Source of the DNA: Arion vulgaris
Taxonomy: Eukaryota; Mollusca; Gastropoda; Stylommatophora; Arionidae
Assembly (NCBI GenBank): GCA_020796225.1
Contig: CM036758.1
Location: 64,573,774 to 64,637,773, forward strand
Length of the DNA stretch: 64,000 nt
Direction of reading: 5' to 3'
Shown here: positions 1 through 11,107 of the stretch, one piece after another
Layout: every line of letters begins with the position of its first letter
How positions within the stretch are numbered: position 1 is the first letter of the stretch
The notes under the pieces: model-generated
What the model saw: the letters and a program-made list of their open reading frames with translations, nothing else
Database searches by the model: none
Told to the model about the DNA's origin: nothing
Translations under genes and position numbers: made by a program

Positions 1-99
1 GTAGATAAGCTTTCTTTGTGTCTTGGCCTTATTCAACACCTCAACATTAGCCAATATTAATTTATATATATTTATATAAATATGTAAAAACTGATAGAA

Positions 100-565
100 G
101 ACTGAAAATTACAATGAAAATCGTGGCATATCGTTTTTTTTTGTTTTTTCGATCCAGAAGCTGCTTTCGCTCTTCGCCAGTGCCATGGACATCGTAACCT
201 TCGGTTCGGTGCCACGAACACCGTGAATCTGAGGAAATTGTGGCTTTTCTGTCAGCCCGCGGAATTGAACCCGTACACACAGAGGTCTAGTCACCCGCAG
301 TCCAACGCGCTACGAACACGCTGAGCAGGCGGGCGGCATATCGTTTACAGAAACTCGCCATCAACCTCAATAAACGAGTCGTCGATTTTCTAAGCACGAA
401 TTATACGTTAATTAGTTTGCTATTGCTTTCTGAACGGTGGAGTCTATTTTTACTGTTTGTAAATAGCCACGGACACAAACGTGCTTCAAAATAGCCTGCT
501 GCGGTTTTTGATCCAGGTACGCTTAGGATGTGATCAAGCTCACTACCGCTATAGACGCCCACGGT
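100..565 (-). mobile_element. tRNA-derived SINE, family B, interrupted by a SINE A
   Basis: Read on the minus strand, the 5' end near 565 has a tRNA-like head with an A-box-like TAGCGGTAGTG and a degenerate B box about 40 bases on. The body (GACTCGTTTA-type core, read here as aacgagtcgtcgat near 375) is shared with copies at 945-1200, 21505-21735, 45462-45672 and 58250-58385. The copy is split at 137-334 by a SINE of a different family, with GGCATATCGTTT repeated on both sides. The 3' boundary near 100 is approximate. Confidence 0.7.
137..334 (-). mobile_element. tRNA-derived SINE, family A, nested in SINE B
   Basis: On the minus strand the head near 334 carries an A-box-like TAGCGCGTTGG and a B-box-like GGTTCAATTCC, the internal Pol III promoter layout of tRNA-derived SINEs. 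The body holds two similar modules containing cttcggttcggtgcca, and the 3' end is an A-rich tail (T-rich at 134-150 on the plus strand). A 12-bp direct repeat GGCATATCGTTT at 125-136 and 335-346 is the target-site duplication. Confidence 0.85.
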
Positions 566-944
566 GAAAGACTAAAACATTAAAATTGATGGTAGTGGAT
601 ACAGACATAAATCAACTAAAAACAATAAACTAGACATGTGTTATAACAAATATTGACAGGTTATAGAAGACAAAATACAACTGTTATTGACAGATAAAGT
701 TAATTACTTGAACAAGTGGGCATGAAATATAACTGGTAAATAAATATTTTATGTTTTAGCATAGATTAATATTCTAACTTGTCAAAGTTTCAGTGTAAGA
801 TATATACCGTTCTTACTTAGATGTCAACTAGTAAACACATTTGATAAATGATTTGTATGCAAGTTAATATGTTAGCATGATGACATAGTAATAAAACACA
901 TCAACAATAAAGAGATTACTGGTGATCTATGAGGATAATAATGT
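566..944. other. AT-rich spacer, nothing recognised
   Basis: AT-rich sequence without a convincing reading frame, tandem array or match to the other repeat families in this window. Confidence 0.5.
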
Positions 945-1200
945 AGGCCTGGTGGCGTCTGTAGCTTAGGGTATAGTGACTCGGTCTATTAACCCCGACG
1001 TTCTGAGTTCGAATCAACCTGCGGACAGTTTGGTCGCAAATTGTTTCGCGCGAATTTTTACAAAAGGACGATGGCACCACCGGTTCAGAATTCAACGGCA
1101 AACTACTGAACGTAATTATGTCTAGAAAAATCGCAAACAGCGTTAAAAAGCTGGGGGTTTATTCGCAAAGTCCTGTAAAGGATATGCAATTAACTAATTT
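945..1200 (+). mobile_element. tRNA-derived SINE, family B
   Basis: The tRNA-like head contains TAGCTTAGGG (A box) at about 961 and GAGTTCGAATCA (B box) near 1006. The body continues with the family core and ends near aaagtcctgtaaaggatatg. It is the most complete head of family B in the window. The region beyond about 1120 diverges from the other copies. Confidence 0.7.
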
Positions 1201-1264
1201 AATGTAGGCCTGGTTACAGTGTGACCATTGGTGCACGAAATTAAAACACGTTTTTAGTTATTCT

Positions 1265-1770
1265 CTTCTTCTCTTCAACCATTTACTTCTTTATAGAAGC
1301 GTTAGGGAGGGGGAGTGTAGTGATCTTGTGTGTGGATGTTCTATACACTTTGTAAGCTGTTATTCATTTTTCAAAGGCGGTTTTGATGCCATCGCTCCAT
1401 CTTTTACGTGGTCTTCTCTTGTTCTGTACTCGTTATACTTTTTCAGTGTAGCTCTCTGTGATATACGATATCAGGGCATTCTTGTCAGGTGTCCAAACTA
1501 TTTAATCTGTTGTTCTTTTATGAATTGCATGACTGGTTTCAGATCCAATCTTCTTGTGATTTCTTCATTTCTAATTTTGTCTCTTGTTGCCACAGCTGCA
1601 GCTCTTCTAAGAAAACTCATCTCTGTTCGTTCATGATTTCCATGCTCATTAGCTGCTGTTATTGGCCATGTTTGACACTGGTAACATAGTGTTGGCCAGA
1701 AAATTGTTCCTATAAGATTTGCTTTAGTTTTTTAGCGGTACATCTTTATGTGACAACAGTGGTGTTGACT
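1265..1770 (-). pseudogene. LINE reverse-transcriptase C-terminal fragment
   Basis: Minus-strand translation gives the C-terminal region typical of endonuclease/RT LINEs: a CYQCQTW block near 1690, then an FLRRA block, TRDKIRNEEI, a FGHLTRMP-like block near 1490, and a degenerate basic RTREDHVKDG tail. There are stop codons and frame changes, so it is dead. A second copy of the tail lies at 35880-36115 on the same strand, and related coding appears at 7398-7980, 8880-9335, 48095-49430 and 60415-60865. No 5' part (endonuclease, RT core) is present. Confidence 0.75.
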
Positions 1771-2160
1771 GTCCCAGTACCTGATTGCTGATTAATTTAT
1801 TTACCGTCATTAAACTAGACGTTTCTGTGATTATATTAAGTATTTTATAACGGTTATTTATTATCATGCCTGCTTATTTACAGCAAATGATGATAGTATT
1901 GTAAATACATACATCATGGTATAAGACAAACTGGTTTGAATAAGTCATATTTCTTTCATTAACATGTGTCTTGCGTAAACATTAATTTATCTCTACAATT
2001 GGATCGATATCATGAGTGATTGATTGGTAGTACCAATACCGTTATATCAAACAATTATTTATGTGCAGTCTCTGCATCAAAGGTTGGCTTTAATTGGTTG
2101 TCCAATAAGTTATCTTGCCCTTGTTGAAGAACCATTGCAAAACAAGCATTGGCCAGACCA
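1771..2160. other. Spacer, nothing recognised
   Basis: AT-rich sequence with no coding signal or repeat that I can identify. Confidence 0.5.
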
Positions 2161-2307
2161 TACGTGCTGTCAGGTTATTGAATATTGACCTCGTGCTGTC
2201 AGGTTATTGAATATTGACCCCGTGCTGTCAGGTTATTGAATATTGACCTCCTGCTGTCAGGTTATTGAATATTGACCTCGTGCTGTCAGGTTATTGAATA
2301 TTGACTT
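2161..2307. repeat. Minisatellite, 29-bp unit, five copies
   Basis: Five nearly identical tandem units built around gtgctgtcaggttattgaat. Single-base differences (ctcg, cccg, cctc) fall at unit junctions. Confidence 0.95.
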
Positions 2308-2311
2308 CTTT

Positions 2312-2341
2312 CTTATTATTATTATTATTATTATTATTATT
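2312..2341. repeat. ATT microsatellite
   Basis: About ten uninterrupted trinucleotides (tat/att register), directly after the 29-bp array. Confidence 0.95.
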
Positions 2342-3669
2342 CTACAAACGCTCGCTGTCAGTTCAAGTGGAAGTCATGACGCCTGGTATACGGTCCTGAC
2401 TGAATTTTACGTGAGACCTACTTATCGTTTTACCAGTGTCCCTCGCTATGCGGTCAGCCATCGCCGTTTTCAAATGTAGAATTCGACTTCCTGAGGTTCC
2501 TCTTCAATTTCATCTCTATATTCCCCGTTACGTAGGTGTGGTGTCGGGGCGCGCAAGGGAAGCAAATAATAGTACCACAGCGATCTACAACGTAAGAGGC
2601 GACTGATGAAGCATCTAGCAAAGCTACACTAGTAAATAAAAAGCGTTGTAGATATCGGAGGGATGTGCTACTTGTAGATGCATAACTGGCAATACGTGCA
2701 ATCGCTCTTAGGCTCAGATCACATTCAAATCACACAGAGTGGTTAACATGTGGTCGGCATGGAGCGTTTCAAGAAGAATAAGAAGAAGAGGAAGATGTAT
2801 TCCCTTGTATATCATGTCGTCTACATTATGGATGGAGGTTGAATCCGTTACTGCTGCCCTCCATTGACTCTCTGTGACTCCATTTACTATGGTCATTGCA
2901 GTATCTGACTCTCAGTCGATGCTTCACATGATTCAAAGGACAGGTTTCGGTATGAGTGGATATCGTCTATAAAAGTTTATAACCTCCAGAGGCTTACGTG
3001 AATCTACTGTCCTGGGCATTCGGGTGTGTGTGAGAGATCGGACAGGCCTGCATTAACAGTATCGATTGTTGGAGAGCTGAAGAGGGATAAATTAGATGTT
3101 CTTCGGTCTCTTCACGACTGCCTGTTGGGTGAAGACACAAACATAGATTTTGAATCGATCCAGCAATTTTAGTTACCCGTTGTACAAGTAGAACTGGATG
3201 CCCGTGGGGCAGAGTGAGGAGTGTGTTTAATCAGCGAGCCACTGGAACCATCATTATATATACACTTCGATATCTGTTGGGGGAGACTGCGCACTTATGG
3301 GTCTGCCCGGAGTGCAATTATGTCAGTTTAGTAACCACAGTTCATAGTTCATATGTACGGTTCCAACTTCACTGCAACGGGTCACCCCATAATTGCTTCG
3401 TTCCTGTGCCAACGAAAATCACACGAAATGCTAACAACTGTGAACTCTCCTATGTGAACTAATTCCAGAATGAAACAGCCGTACCGCCACAAAAAGCAAC
3501 CTACACCGCATAAATGCATATGACCGTCGCTAAAGTGTCAACACAAAACTGTTTATCCCTTGAATTGCAGTTCATGTAGAGAAACATCAATCACGACAAA
3601 ATTCAGCTTTAGACACACTCAATATCACTGCATACGACAAATTGAGTCGGTTCGTCATAACCGCTGTCG
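2342..3669. other. Mostly unassigned spacer
   Basis: No gene recognised. A short stretch at 2360-2385 (ggaagtcatgacgcctggta) recurs in the triplicated segment at 46190-46325. A stretch near 2597 (cgtaagaggcgact) resembles the dispersed motif at 21240 and 28855. The open frames here are short and show no familiar domain. Confidence 0.5.
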
Positions 3670-3939
3670 GTTATTTTCTGAATACACACAACACACGTAC
3701 GGTTGACACAGCAAAAAAGCATTCCTTGTAGCATTCATAGCTCACAACGTTGCTCAAGAAATAACTCAGTAGCTCGGCAAACGAGACCGGAAAATACCCT
3801 ATCAAACATGGCGGAAATGTGCTAGCAAAGTCGAGTCCAGAATCAAAGAGTCCTACTCTGAATGGCCTCCGTATTCCGCCATTGCTGGTCCAGTAACCAA
3901 TAACCAAATATGTTTTGAGAGCCGTAAAGCTAGTGATTA

Positions 3940-5390
3940 GTGCAACTTGTTTTCTCTCTCTCTCTCTCTCTTCTCGCGAACGTTCTTCACGGCCAATTTT
4001 ATCATTCTTATTGTGATGTATAATTGGTCCACTGACAAGAACGGGTGATCTACGTCGGGTCGATTGTGAGCCCATGGTGACTAGGCCCGCCCGTCCGGTT
4101 TCAGCCAGCTTTGATTTACTAGGTTAACTTTCCTAGGTACGATCCTTTCTGCCGACTATGTCGGCCCGGATCTACGCCTTTTCGATCAGCTTTGCCATAT
4201 ATTGTACTTTGTGATCTACGTCAAGACAGTGAGTTACGCTGTTATGACCTTTCTGACTGTGAGGTCGTTCTGGATTAGAAACATTTCTCTGGGCGTATAA
4301 GCTTATCCTCGGACAGCGTCTTACTCGTATAAAACACCGTGTAAAGTATCTACCTTAGCCATTGTTCGGACCCAGACAGCCTGCCAGATCTTTACATTGT
4401 CGACCTTTCTTTACCGTTCACTTTTGAGTTTGATCCGGAGTAGGAACATTCTCAGCCTTTTCTAGACGCGCGTTGGTACGTGGCAATTTGCAGTTAACCT
4501 CGGAAGACACCGGCCTGGGGCCAGGCACAAAAAATATAGAGGGTTGTTTCAGTCGACGATAGCAACGCAATTTGAGGATTTTGCGCACGCCACCATCACC
4601 AGCCCCAGTTCTTCCGGGGATGTTAGTTATGACTGCAATAGTACCTTGCCCGGTTATCCCAAGGCTGGCAGTTCCGTTAGGCATCACCCACCTCAGTTCT
4701 TCCGGGATGTTAATTGTTATCGCAACAGTACCTTGCACGGTTTTTCCAGGGCGGGTAGTTTCGTTATGCACTTAAACGCAACTTTTTGTTTTGCGCTCGG
4801 CAAACCATGCCCAGTACATGTACTGCACCAGGCCACCGATGCGGAGTCATCTGCAATCTTCCTTCGTACCGACACGAGGGTAGACTTTTATTCGTTACGC
4901 TCTGACATTTATTCTTCCCACGAGCTGGCAATGTTTGCCCCTCCTCAGGGCTTCGAGCTTGCCTGCGTGTGCACGAATTTCGTCACTTGATGTACCTCTC
5001 ATCCTTTCAAATTTCCCCATCGGCAGAGATACTGGTAATTTGTGGCGGACCTTGGCTTACACGTCGAGATTGTTTATGGAGTCTCATGCTCCGGAGATGA
5101 CGATTTCTGTTCGGCCCTTACCCGGGGAGTGGGCTTATGTCAGAAACGTTTCACTGCTGTTTATTTTCGTTCGAGATCTTCAGCAAAATTTGATTGAACG
5201 TCGCCCAGGAGATTCGTGCATTTTCTTCGTACTTGCACTGCTACCACTACCAGTAGTTCTCCCCGATCCCTGCCCCATTTGCCAGACTGGAATCAAAGTC
5301 TGTTTCAGGGTCACCGCGTGGAGGGTAGGGGCAGGGTCTTGTTAGCGCGCCCTTCGCTAACCCTGGCCCATGCTGCCGCCATTAGCCTTT
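3940..5390 (-). repeat. Dispersed repeat family D, copy 1 (>1.2 kb)
   Basis: Blocks of this segment recur in the same order at 46680-48000 (for example gagtaggaacattctcagcc here versus gagtaggagtattctcagcc there, the tggcaatttgca block, and the ctctgtttcagggtcaccgcg-like end) and in a shorter form at 61815-62015 (ggccaattttatcattctt, tttcagccagct). Minus-strand translation near 4230-4150 gives a VDHK-containing stretch shared with the third copy. I suspect the 5' part of a retroelement, perhaps UTR plus start of a first ORF, but no catalytic domain is visible and no copy has an intact frame. Confidence 0.6.
3954..3972. repeat. CT microsatellite
   Basis: Short run of CT dinucleotides inside the family D copy. 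The 61815 copy also has a CT/CTT-rich run at the equivalent place. Confidence 0.85.
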
Positions 5391-5721
5391 GATCCCCTAC
5401 TTGCTTCTAATGCTCTGTGCGGGTTCATTTCCACCTGGGAATGGAAATGTTTCCGACCGTAAAGGCTTTCAGGTTGACCCAGCCTCATTTAGATACCAGG
5501 AAAGGACTAGAAGTCAATGTAGTCGTCGTGATGTTGACCCCATTACTCATTAACTGATGGACTTGTGGGTATGTCTCTTCTTTTGTTAGACGGGGCCATA
5601 TTTACGTCATTCCTAATCTCTGAAAGTGTTATACTTGGTTCTATATCTATATTTATGTTTTCTTGAGTATTGACATCGCTATTTTGTTGTAGATTGAGGA
5701 TTTTGTTCAAGTATTGCCGTG

Positions 5722-6202
5722 ATATGTTCATGATAAGTTTTAGTACATTTATGATATGTTCATGATAAGTTTTAGTACATTTATGATATGTTCATGATAA
5801 GTTTTAGTACATTTATGATATGTTCATGATAAGTTTTAGTACATTTATGATATGTTCATGATAAGTTTTAGTACATTTATGATATGTTCATGATAAGTTT
5901 TAGTACATTTATGATATGTTCATGATAAGTTTTGGTACATTTATGATATGTTCATGATAAGTTTTGGTACATTTATGATATGTTCATGATAAGTTTTGGT
6001 ACATTTATGATATGTTCATGATAAGTTTTGGTACATTTATGATATGTTCATGATAAGTTTTGGTACATTTATGATATGTTCATGATAAGTTTTGGTACAT
6101 TTATGATATGTTCATGATAAGTTTTGGTAAATTTATGATATGTTCATGATAAGTTTTGGTACATTTATGATATGTTCATGATAAGTTTTGGTACATGTAT
6201 GA
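5722..6202. repeat. Minisatellite, 32-bp unit, 15 copies
   Basis: Units contain gatatgttcatgataagttt followed by taGtacattta. The first six copies carry A at the diagnostic position (ttttagtac) and the following nine carry G (ttttggta). One unit has gtaaat instead of gtacat. Otherwise the units are essentially identical in length and sequence. Confidence 0.97.
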
Positions 6203-6239
6203 TATGTCCATTTTCATCGTTAATAATTTCGGTAGGGTC

Positions 6240-6596
6240 ATATTAAATAGGAAGAGACGGAATGACAGACTCATTCGAAACAAAATCAGGAGTAAGACAG
6301 GGTTGTGTGCTTTCACCTCTTCTCTTCAACATAGACAGAATAGTGAAAGAGACACAGTACGGAAAAGACCTTATTGCCAAAGACAATGATCACTACGACC
6401 AATTAAATAACCAAATCAACGAATTATTTTTTCCAGACGACCAAAGTTTAATCTATGAAGATGAAGATCAGCTACAACATCACATGAATTCATTGATAAT
6501 AGCATGTAGGAAGTACAACATGAAAATAAACAAACAAAAAAACGATACCATGGAAAAAGCAGAACACCAAGCCAAGCAAACATGCACATAGACAAC
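6240..6596 (+). pseudogene. LINE reverse-transcriptase core fragment (5' piece)
   Basis: Translation from about 6262 contains SGVRQGCVLSPLLFNID, the RT motif B block of non-LTR retrotransposons, followed by NELFFPDDQSLIYEDED. There the usual [YF]ADD catalytic motif reads FPDD, so the alanine is lost. The line continues NMKINKQKN, typical of the region after motif C. The frame is cut at 6597 by an 841-bp SINE insertion and resumes at 7438. Upstream RT motifs and the endonuclease are missing; the 32-bp minisatellite abuts the 5' side. Confidence 0.85.
6586..6596. repeat. Target-site duplication, left copy
   Basis: ACATAGACAAC here is repeated at 7438-7448. Joining the LINE across it restores one reading frame (…HIDN then TRLKQV…). 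Confidence 0.85.
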
Positions 6597-7437
6597 ATGA
6601 TCAACAAATAAACAGATATAGGTATTAAGAGCTTCCGAAAAAAACAAGTAGACAAACACGGGACTCGAACCACTTACCCTGGTCCTTACGACACCAATCG
6701 CCTAGCCTAGCAATACGAGCGCTTTTACAAACACAACCAATGAGCCATTCTAAAAAATGACTCACGGGGGAGTGTCTTTCTCAGACGCTTGTTATTACCA
6801 GACACAGAAACAATCAGGTAGGGTTCGTTAATAGTGTTTGCACAGGCACATGCTATGAGCTTGTTGTGCCTGTATATATTAGAGACGACACAATATCACA
6901 CATACACACATGTATACACATATAACAAACATGTACACATCATTCAAAGTAGCTTCAAATTAATTCTAAGATGAGCACAAGGAGTTTATTTTTACAAGAA
7001 CCCCAGAGGAAGCAACGAAGTAAGAATATGATCAACAAATAAACAGATATAGGTATTAAGAGCTTCCGAAAAAAACAAGTAGACAAACACGGGACTCGAA
7101 CCACTTACCCTAGTCCTTACGACACCAATCGCCTAGCCTAGCAATACGAGCGCTTTACGAACACAACCAATGAGCCATTCTAAAAAATGACTCACGGGGA
7201 GTGTCTTTCTCAGACGCTTGTTATTACCAGACACAGAAACAATCAGGTAGGGTTCGTTAATAGTGTTTGCACAGGCACATGCTATGAGCTTGTTGTGCCT
7301 GTATATATTAGAGACGACAATATCACACATACACACATGTATACACATATAACAAACATGTACACATCATTCAAAGTAGCTTCAAATTAATTCTAAGATG
7401 AGCACAAGGAGTTTATTTTTACAAGAACCCCAGAGGA
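6597..7437 (-). mobile_element. Tandem dimer of SINE family E inside a LINE
   Basis: Two head-to-tail units of about 432 and 409 bp, starting at 6597 and 7029 with the same atgatcaacaaataaacag and ending with tacaagaaccccagagga. Each holds a minus-strand tRNA-like head: B box GGTTCGAGTCCC at about 6661-6672 and 7092-7103, and A-box-like TAGGCTAGGCGATTGG about 40 bases further. The two units differ by only a few bases and small indels. A related 5' part lies at 24985-25108. An 11-bp duplication flanks the whole dimer. Confidence 0.8.
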
Positions 7438-7980
7438 ACATAGACAACACCAGACTAAAGCAAGTTTCTGATTTCAAATATTTAGGCAGCATTTTCACAC
7501 AGGACGGAAAATTCGATAGAGAAATAGAGACAAGGTGTCAAAAAGCAAATGCAGTGACCTACCAGCTGGCACCATTACTACAACACCCAAAGATCAAGAT
7601 GGAAGTGAAAAGACAGATGATAAAAAGTATTTTCCTACCAACACTTTGTTACCAGTGCCAAACTTGGTCTCTTACAGCAACACACCACGGAAAGCTCACC
7701 ATGTGTGAAGTCAGTGGTTTGGACATTTAATGAGAATGAAATACAAACACTAATAACAGCATACAATAAAAAGAGATCGGGTACTAGAACTAAGGGAAGA
7801 CCAAGAAAAGATGGATAGACAATATCAAGATCACACTACATAAACACGTATATAACACAACAAGGGCGACTCATCTGGCTCTAGAACGCAAATTAAAGCT
7901 CCCATCCCTACGCTTAACGGCAAGAGTGGGCATCTTCCACCTGGGAATAGACAATAGGCAAAAGACATATTGTTCTTTTC
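7438..7980 (+). pseudogene. LINE C-terminal fragment (3' piece of the interrupted copy)
   Basis: Translation resumes with TRLKQVSDFKYLGSIF, the conserved FxYLGS block downstream of RT, then an NAVTYQL block and LCYQCQTWSLTATHHGKLT near 7645-7700. After about 7710 a deletion relative to the copy at 8880-9335 removes the FRKAVW..RKDILRN segment. The basic tail (KTKKRWIDNI-like) is readable to about 7900 with frame changes. Dead element. Confidence 0.85.
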
Positions 7981-8290
7981 TATTCTTCATGACTTTAATT
8001 TTCTTATAGAACTTTCTTATATAATTTTTGTTGTCTTAATGTAATATTTCGACCTAATCTTGAAAAGGATTGTATGTTAGCTTTCTTTATAACCTCTTTG
8101 TCTTGCTGTAATATACTCCGCAAGGTAGTTTTGTTGTCTGCATTTTACCCATGTCTAGTATCTACGTTTGTCCCTTTTATTGCTATTTTTATTTGTCATT
8201 CTACCACGATGTAATTGTTGGTCTCCTGCTTTTGTATTTCACTATTCTGCATATTTCTTTTGCTGCCACTAATATGGCTCTCTTAAATTC
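7981..8290. other. Spacer, nothing recognised
   Basis: T-rich sequence between LINE fragments; no domain or repeat identified. Confidence 0.5.
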
Positions 8291-8299
8291 TTTGCGAAA

Positions 8300-8515
8300 G
8301 TCTGAGGGGAATACAACAAGAGGGGGTCTTTTCCTGGAACCCACAGGAAAAACGAAAGAGGGAGACTGAGAGACACACGGAGGTGAGATTTGGAGGCAGA
8401 GATCAACAATTAAAAGAAGAGTTGGAGGGAGCTGCAGGAGATAGCTAGAGATAGGAAGACTTGGCATGAGTTGGTTGAGGGCCTATGCCCCAATCCAGTT
8501 TAAAAAGGCAGAGAG
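8300..8515 (+). pseudogene. LINE 3' tail fragment of a second family
   Basis: With one frame change the translation reads LEAEINN, KKSWRELQEIARDRKTWHEL and VEGLCPNPV, the highly conserved C-terminal tail of a common LINE type (basic region, then R..W..LV.GLCP). It ends just before a GA microsatellite at 8508. Only the extreme 3' end is present. Confidence 0.8.
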
Positions 8516-8553
8516 AGAGAGAGAGGAGGAGCGAGGAGAGAGAGAGAGAGAAA
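8508..8553. repeat. GA microsatellite
   Basis: Interrupted GA repeats (gagagagagagag, gaggagcgagga, gagagagagagag), probably grown from the LINE 3' end. Confidence 0.9.
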
Positions 8554-8569
8554 TACTGTACATCCATCT

Positions 8570-8845
8570 TCCACTGATTTGCTTTCTGTAGGTAGTCGAT
8601 CAAAATCGTTGGTGATCCTTTGGAGGTGTGATTCTTTTGTGTTGATATCTATTAGTTTATTGATTTTAATTATTTCATTTGTAACCTTGTGCTGTCATCT
8701 AGTGATTTTCTGGTTTGTTCTAATAGTTATAACTACCAATTTGTGGTCAGTCTCTATACATGGGCTTGGTATGTCTCTTGCATCTATCACTGACCGTTTT
8801 CTTAACCTCTTGACTAATATGAAATCTATTTAGCTTTCACAATCT
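8570..8845 (-). pseudogene. LINE endonuclease C-terminal fragment
   Basis: Minus-strand translation from 8840 reads DFILVKRLRKRSV…, then ETDHKLVVITIR. This matches the end of the apurinic endonuclease domain of non-LTR elements, where [ST]DH carries the catalytic histidine after a DYI/DFI block. It is probably the continuation of the piece at 9400-9560, the two being separated by plus-strand LINE sequence. One internal stop follows. Confidence 0.65.
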
Positions 8846-8879
8846 AAGTTGTTCCATATATACCAGGTACATATATGTG

Positions 8880-9335
8880 TGATTTGTTACCAGTGCCAAA
8901 CTTGGTCTCTGACAGTAACGCACCCCAGAAAGCTCACCACGTGTGAAATGAAATGCTTCAGGAAAGCAGTGTGGGTCAACAGGAAAGACATACTACGAAA
9001 TGAGGACATCAGAAGCAGAGAGGGCATAACTTCATGCATCGAATAATCGAAGGACAACAAATGCAGTGGTTTGGACATTTAATGAGAATGGTATACAACC
9101 AATGACCACTAACAGCATACAATAAAAAGAGATCACGTACTAGAGCGAAGGGAAGACCAAGAAAAGATGGATAGACAATATCAATACCACACTACATAAA
9201 CACGGATATAACACAACAAGGGCGACTCATCTAGCCCTAGAACGCAAATATTAAAGCTCCCACCTTACGCTTAACTGAAAGAGTGGACAACAATCCCATC
9301 ATGCACCTGGGGAAAGACAATAGACAATATGTATG
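8880..9335 (+). pseudogene. LINE C-terminal fragment
   Basis: Starts with the same CYQCQTWSLT block as the 7.6 kb copy, then CEMKCFRKAVWVNRKDILRN near 8945-9000, a QWFGHLMRM-like block near 9065 and a basic tail (GRPRKRW-like) near 9150 with frame changes. It is about 90% similar to 7640-7970 but keeps the segment deleted there. It sits inside an antisense endonuclease remnant. Confidence 0.8.
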
Positions 9336-9399
9336 TGAACGTCAATGTTAGAAGTGAGGGTTGGTAATACATAGATCATGTTGGTTACATAATTCAAGG

Positions 9400-9560
9400 A
9401 TTCTGGGACATTTTACTTTTAATTTACGTGTGGTCTCCGAAGTGCCCTAGACATTGTTCCACTCTTTTCCTGTCAAAGCCTATATGCGCATTTAAATCTC
9501 ACATGGCGAAGTAGACTTCCCCTTTTTTTATTTTATTTATCGTGTCACTTGTGATGGCTT
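9400..9560 (-). pseudogene. LINE endonuclease central fragment
   Basis: The minus strand reads DLNAHIGFDRKRVEQCLGHF, corresponding to the GDFNAxxG catalytic block of LINE endonucleases. A stop stands just before the D and the aromatic F is replaced by L. It is in the same orientation as 8570-8845. Confidence 0.6.
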
Positions 9561-9580
9561 AAAATTCTTCGCATTCCTCA

Positions 9581-10599
<1,019 letters not shown>

Positions 10600-11087
10600 T
10601 GTCATAGTTCCCAGATGGCAGCGGAGGAATGGACAGTTAGCCAGATAGTTAGTGTAGTATAATTAGATTATTTAATAGTTGAGACTATGTGTTGTCCTCT
10701 CTATGTAGAAGTGCAACACATAACTACGAGACATGACGCTTTTGTGTAGTAAAATAGTGACGTCTTAGTAACGAGTTAGTAAACAGAAAGAACGATTTTT
10801 TACATGAGACCTAAAGGACGTGTTTTAATTTATTGTCCAGAAAAGAAGACCATCAATAAAACCATTATTTAATCTACAAGGAAAGAGTTTGTCTTATTAC
10901 CATCTTGTTCAAAGTGGTTTAACATCTTGGCTATGTCTCGATCATTTCGATTATAACAATGGTCCCAGTGGTACCCATCTACGAAAAAACCCCCTACAAA
11001 AAAAGGGGCGATATCAAACCATAATAAACTAAAAAGAAAGGAAAGATATCCCCGAACTACCTACAAATATACCCCCCCCCTATAACA
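10600..11087 (+). repeat. 5' LTR
   Basis: Shares blocks in order with 16491-16976: cagttagcc[ag]g[ag]tagttagtgtagt, gtgacgtctt, cgtgttttaatttat, agaagaccatcaataaaacc, gtttgtcttatt, ggctatgtctcgatcattt, and catctacg. This is the cleaner of the two copies. Confidence 0.8.
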
Positions 11088-11090
11088 ATA

Positions 11091-11107
11091 TGGTGTCAGG
11101 GTGAAAC
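11091..11107 (+). promoter_or_regulatory. Candidate primer-binding site
   Basis: TGGTGTCAGGGTG, three bases after the LTR end, resembles the complement of the 3' end of a leucine tRNA with CCA (TGGTGTCAGGAGTGGG), assuming one missing base. The tRNA assignment is from general knowledge. Confidence 0.5.

Noticed and set aside
945..1020. A functional tRNA gene
   Set aside because: A and B boxes are present but the acceptor stem does not pair and the sequence is shared, with its downstream body, by other SINE B copies.
4418..5345. A host gene on either strand (frames of 117, 148 and 136 codons)
   Set aside because: The segment is a dispersed repeat with a diverged copy at 46.7-48 kb in which none of these frames is conserved.
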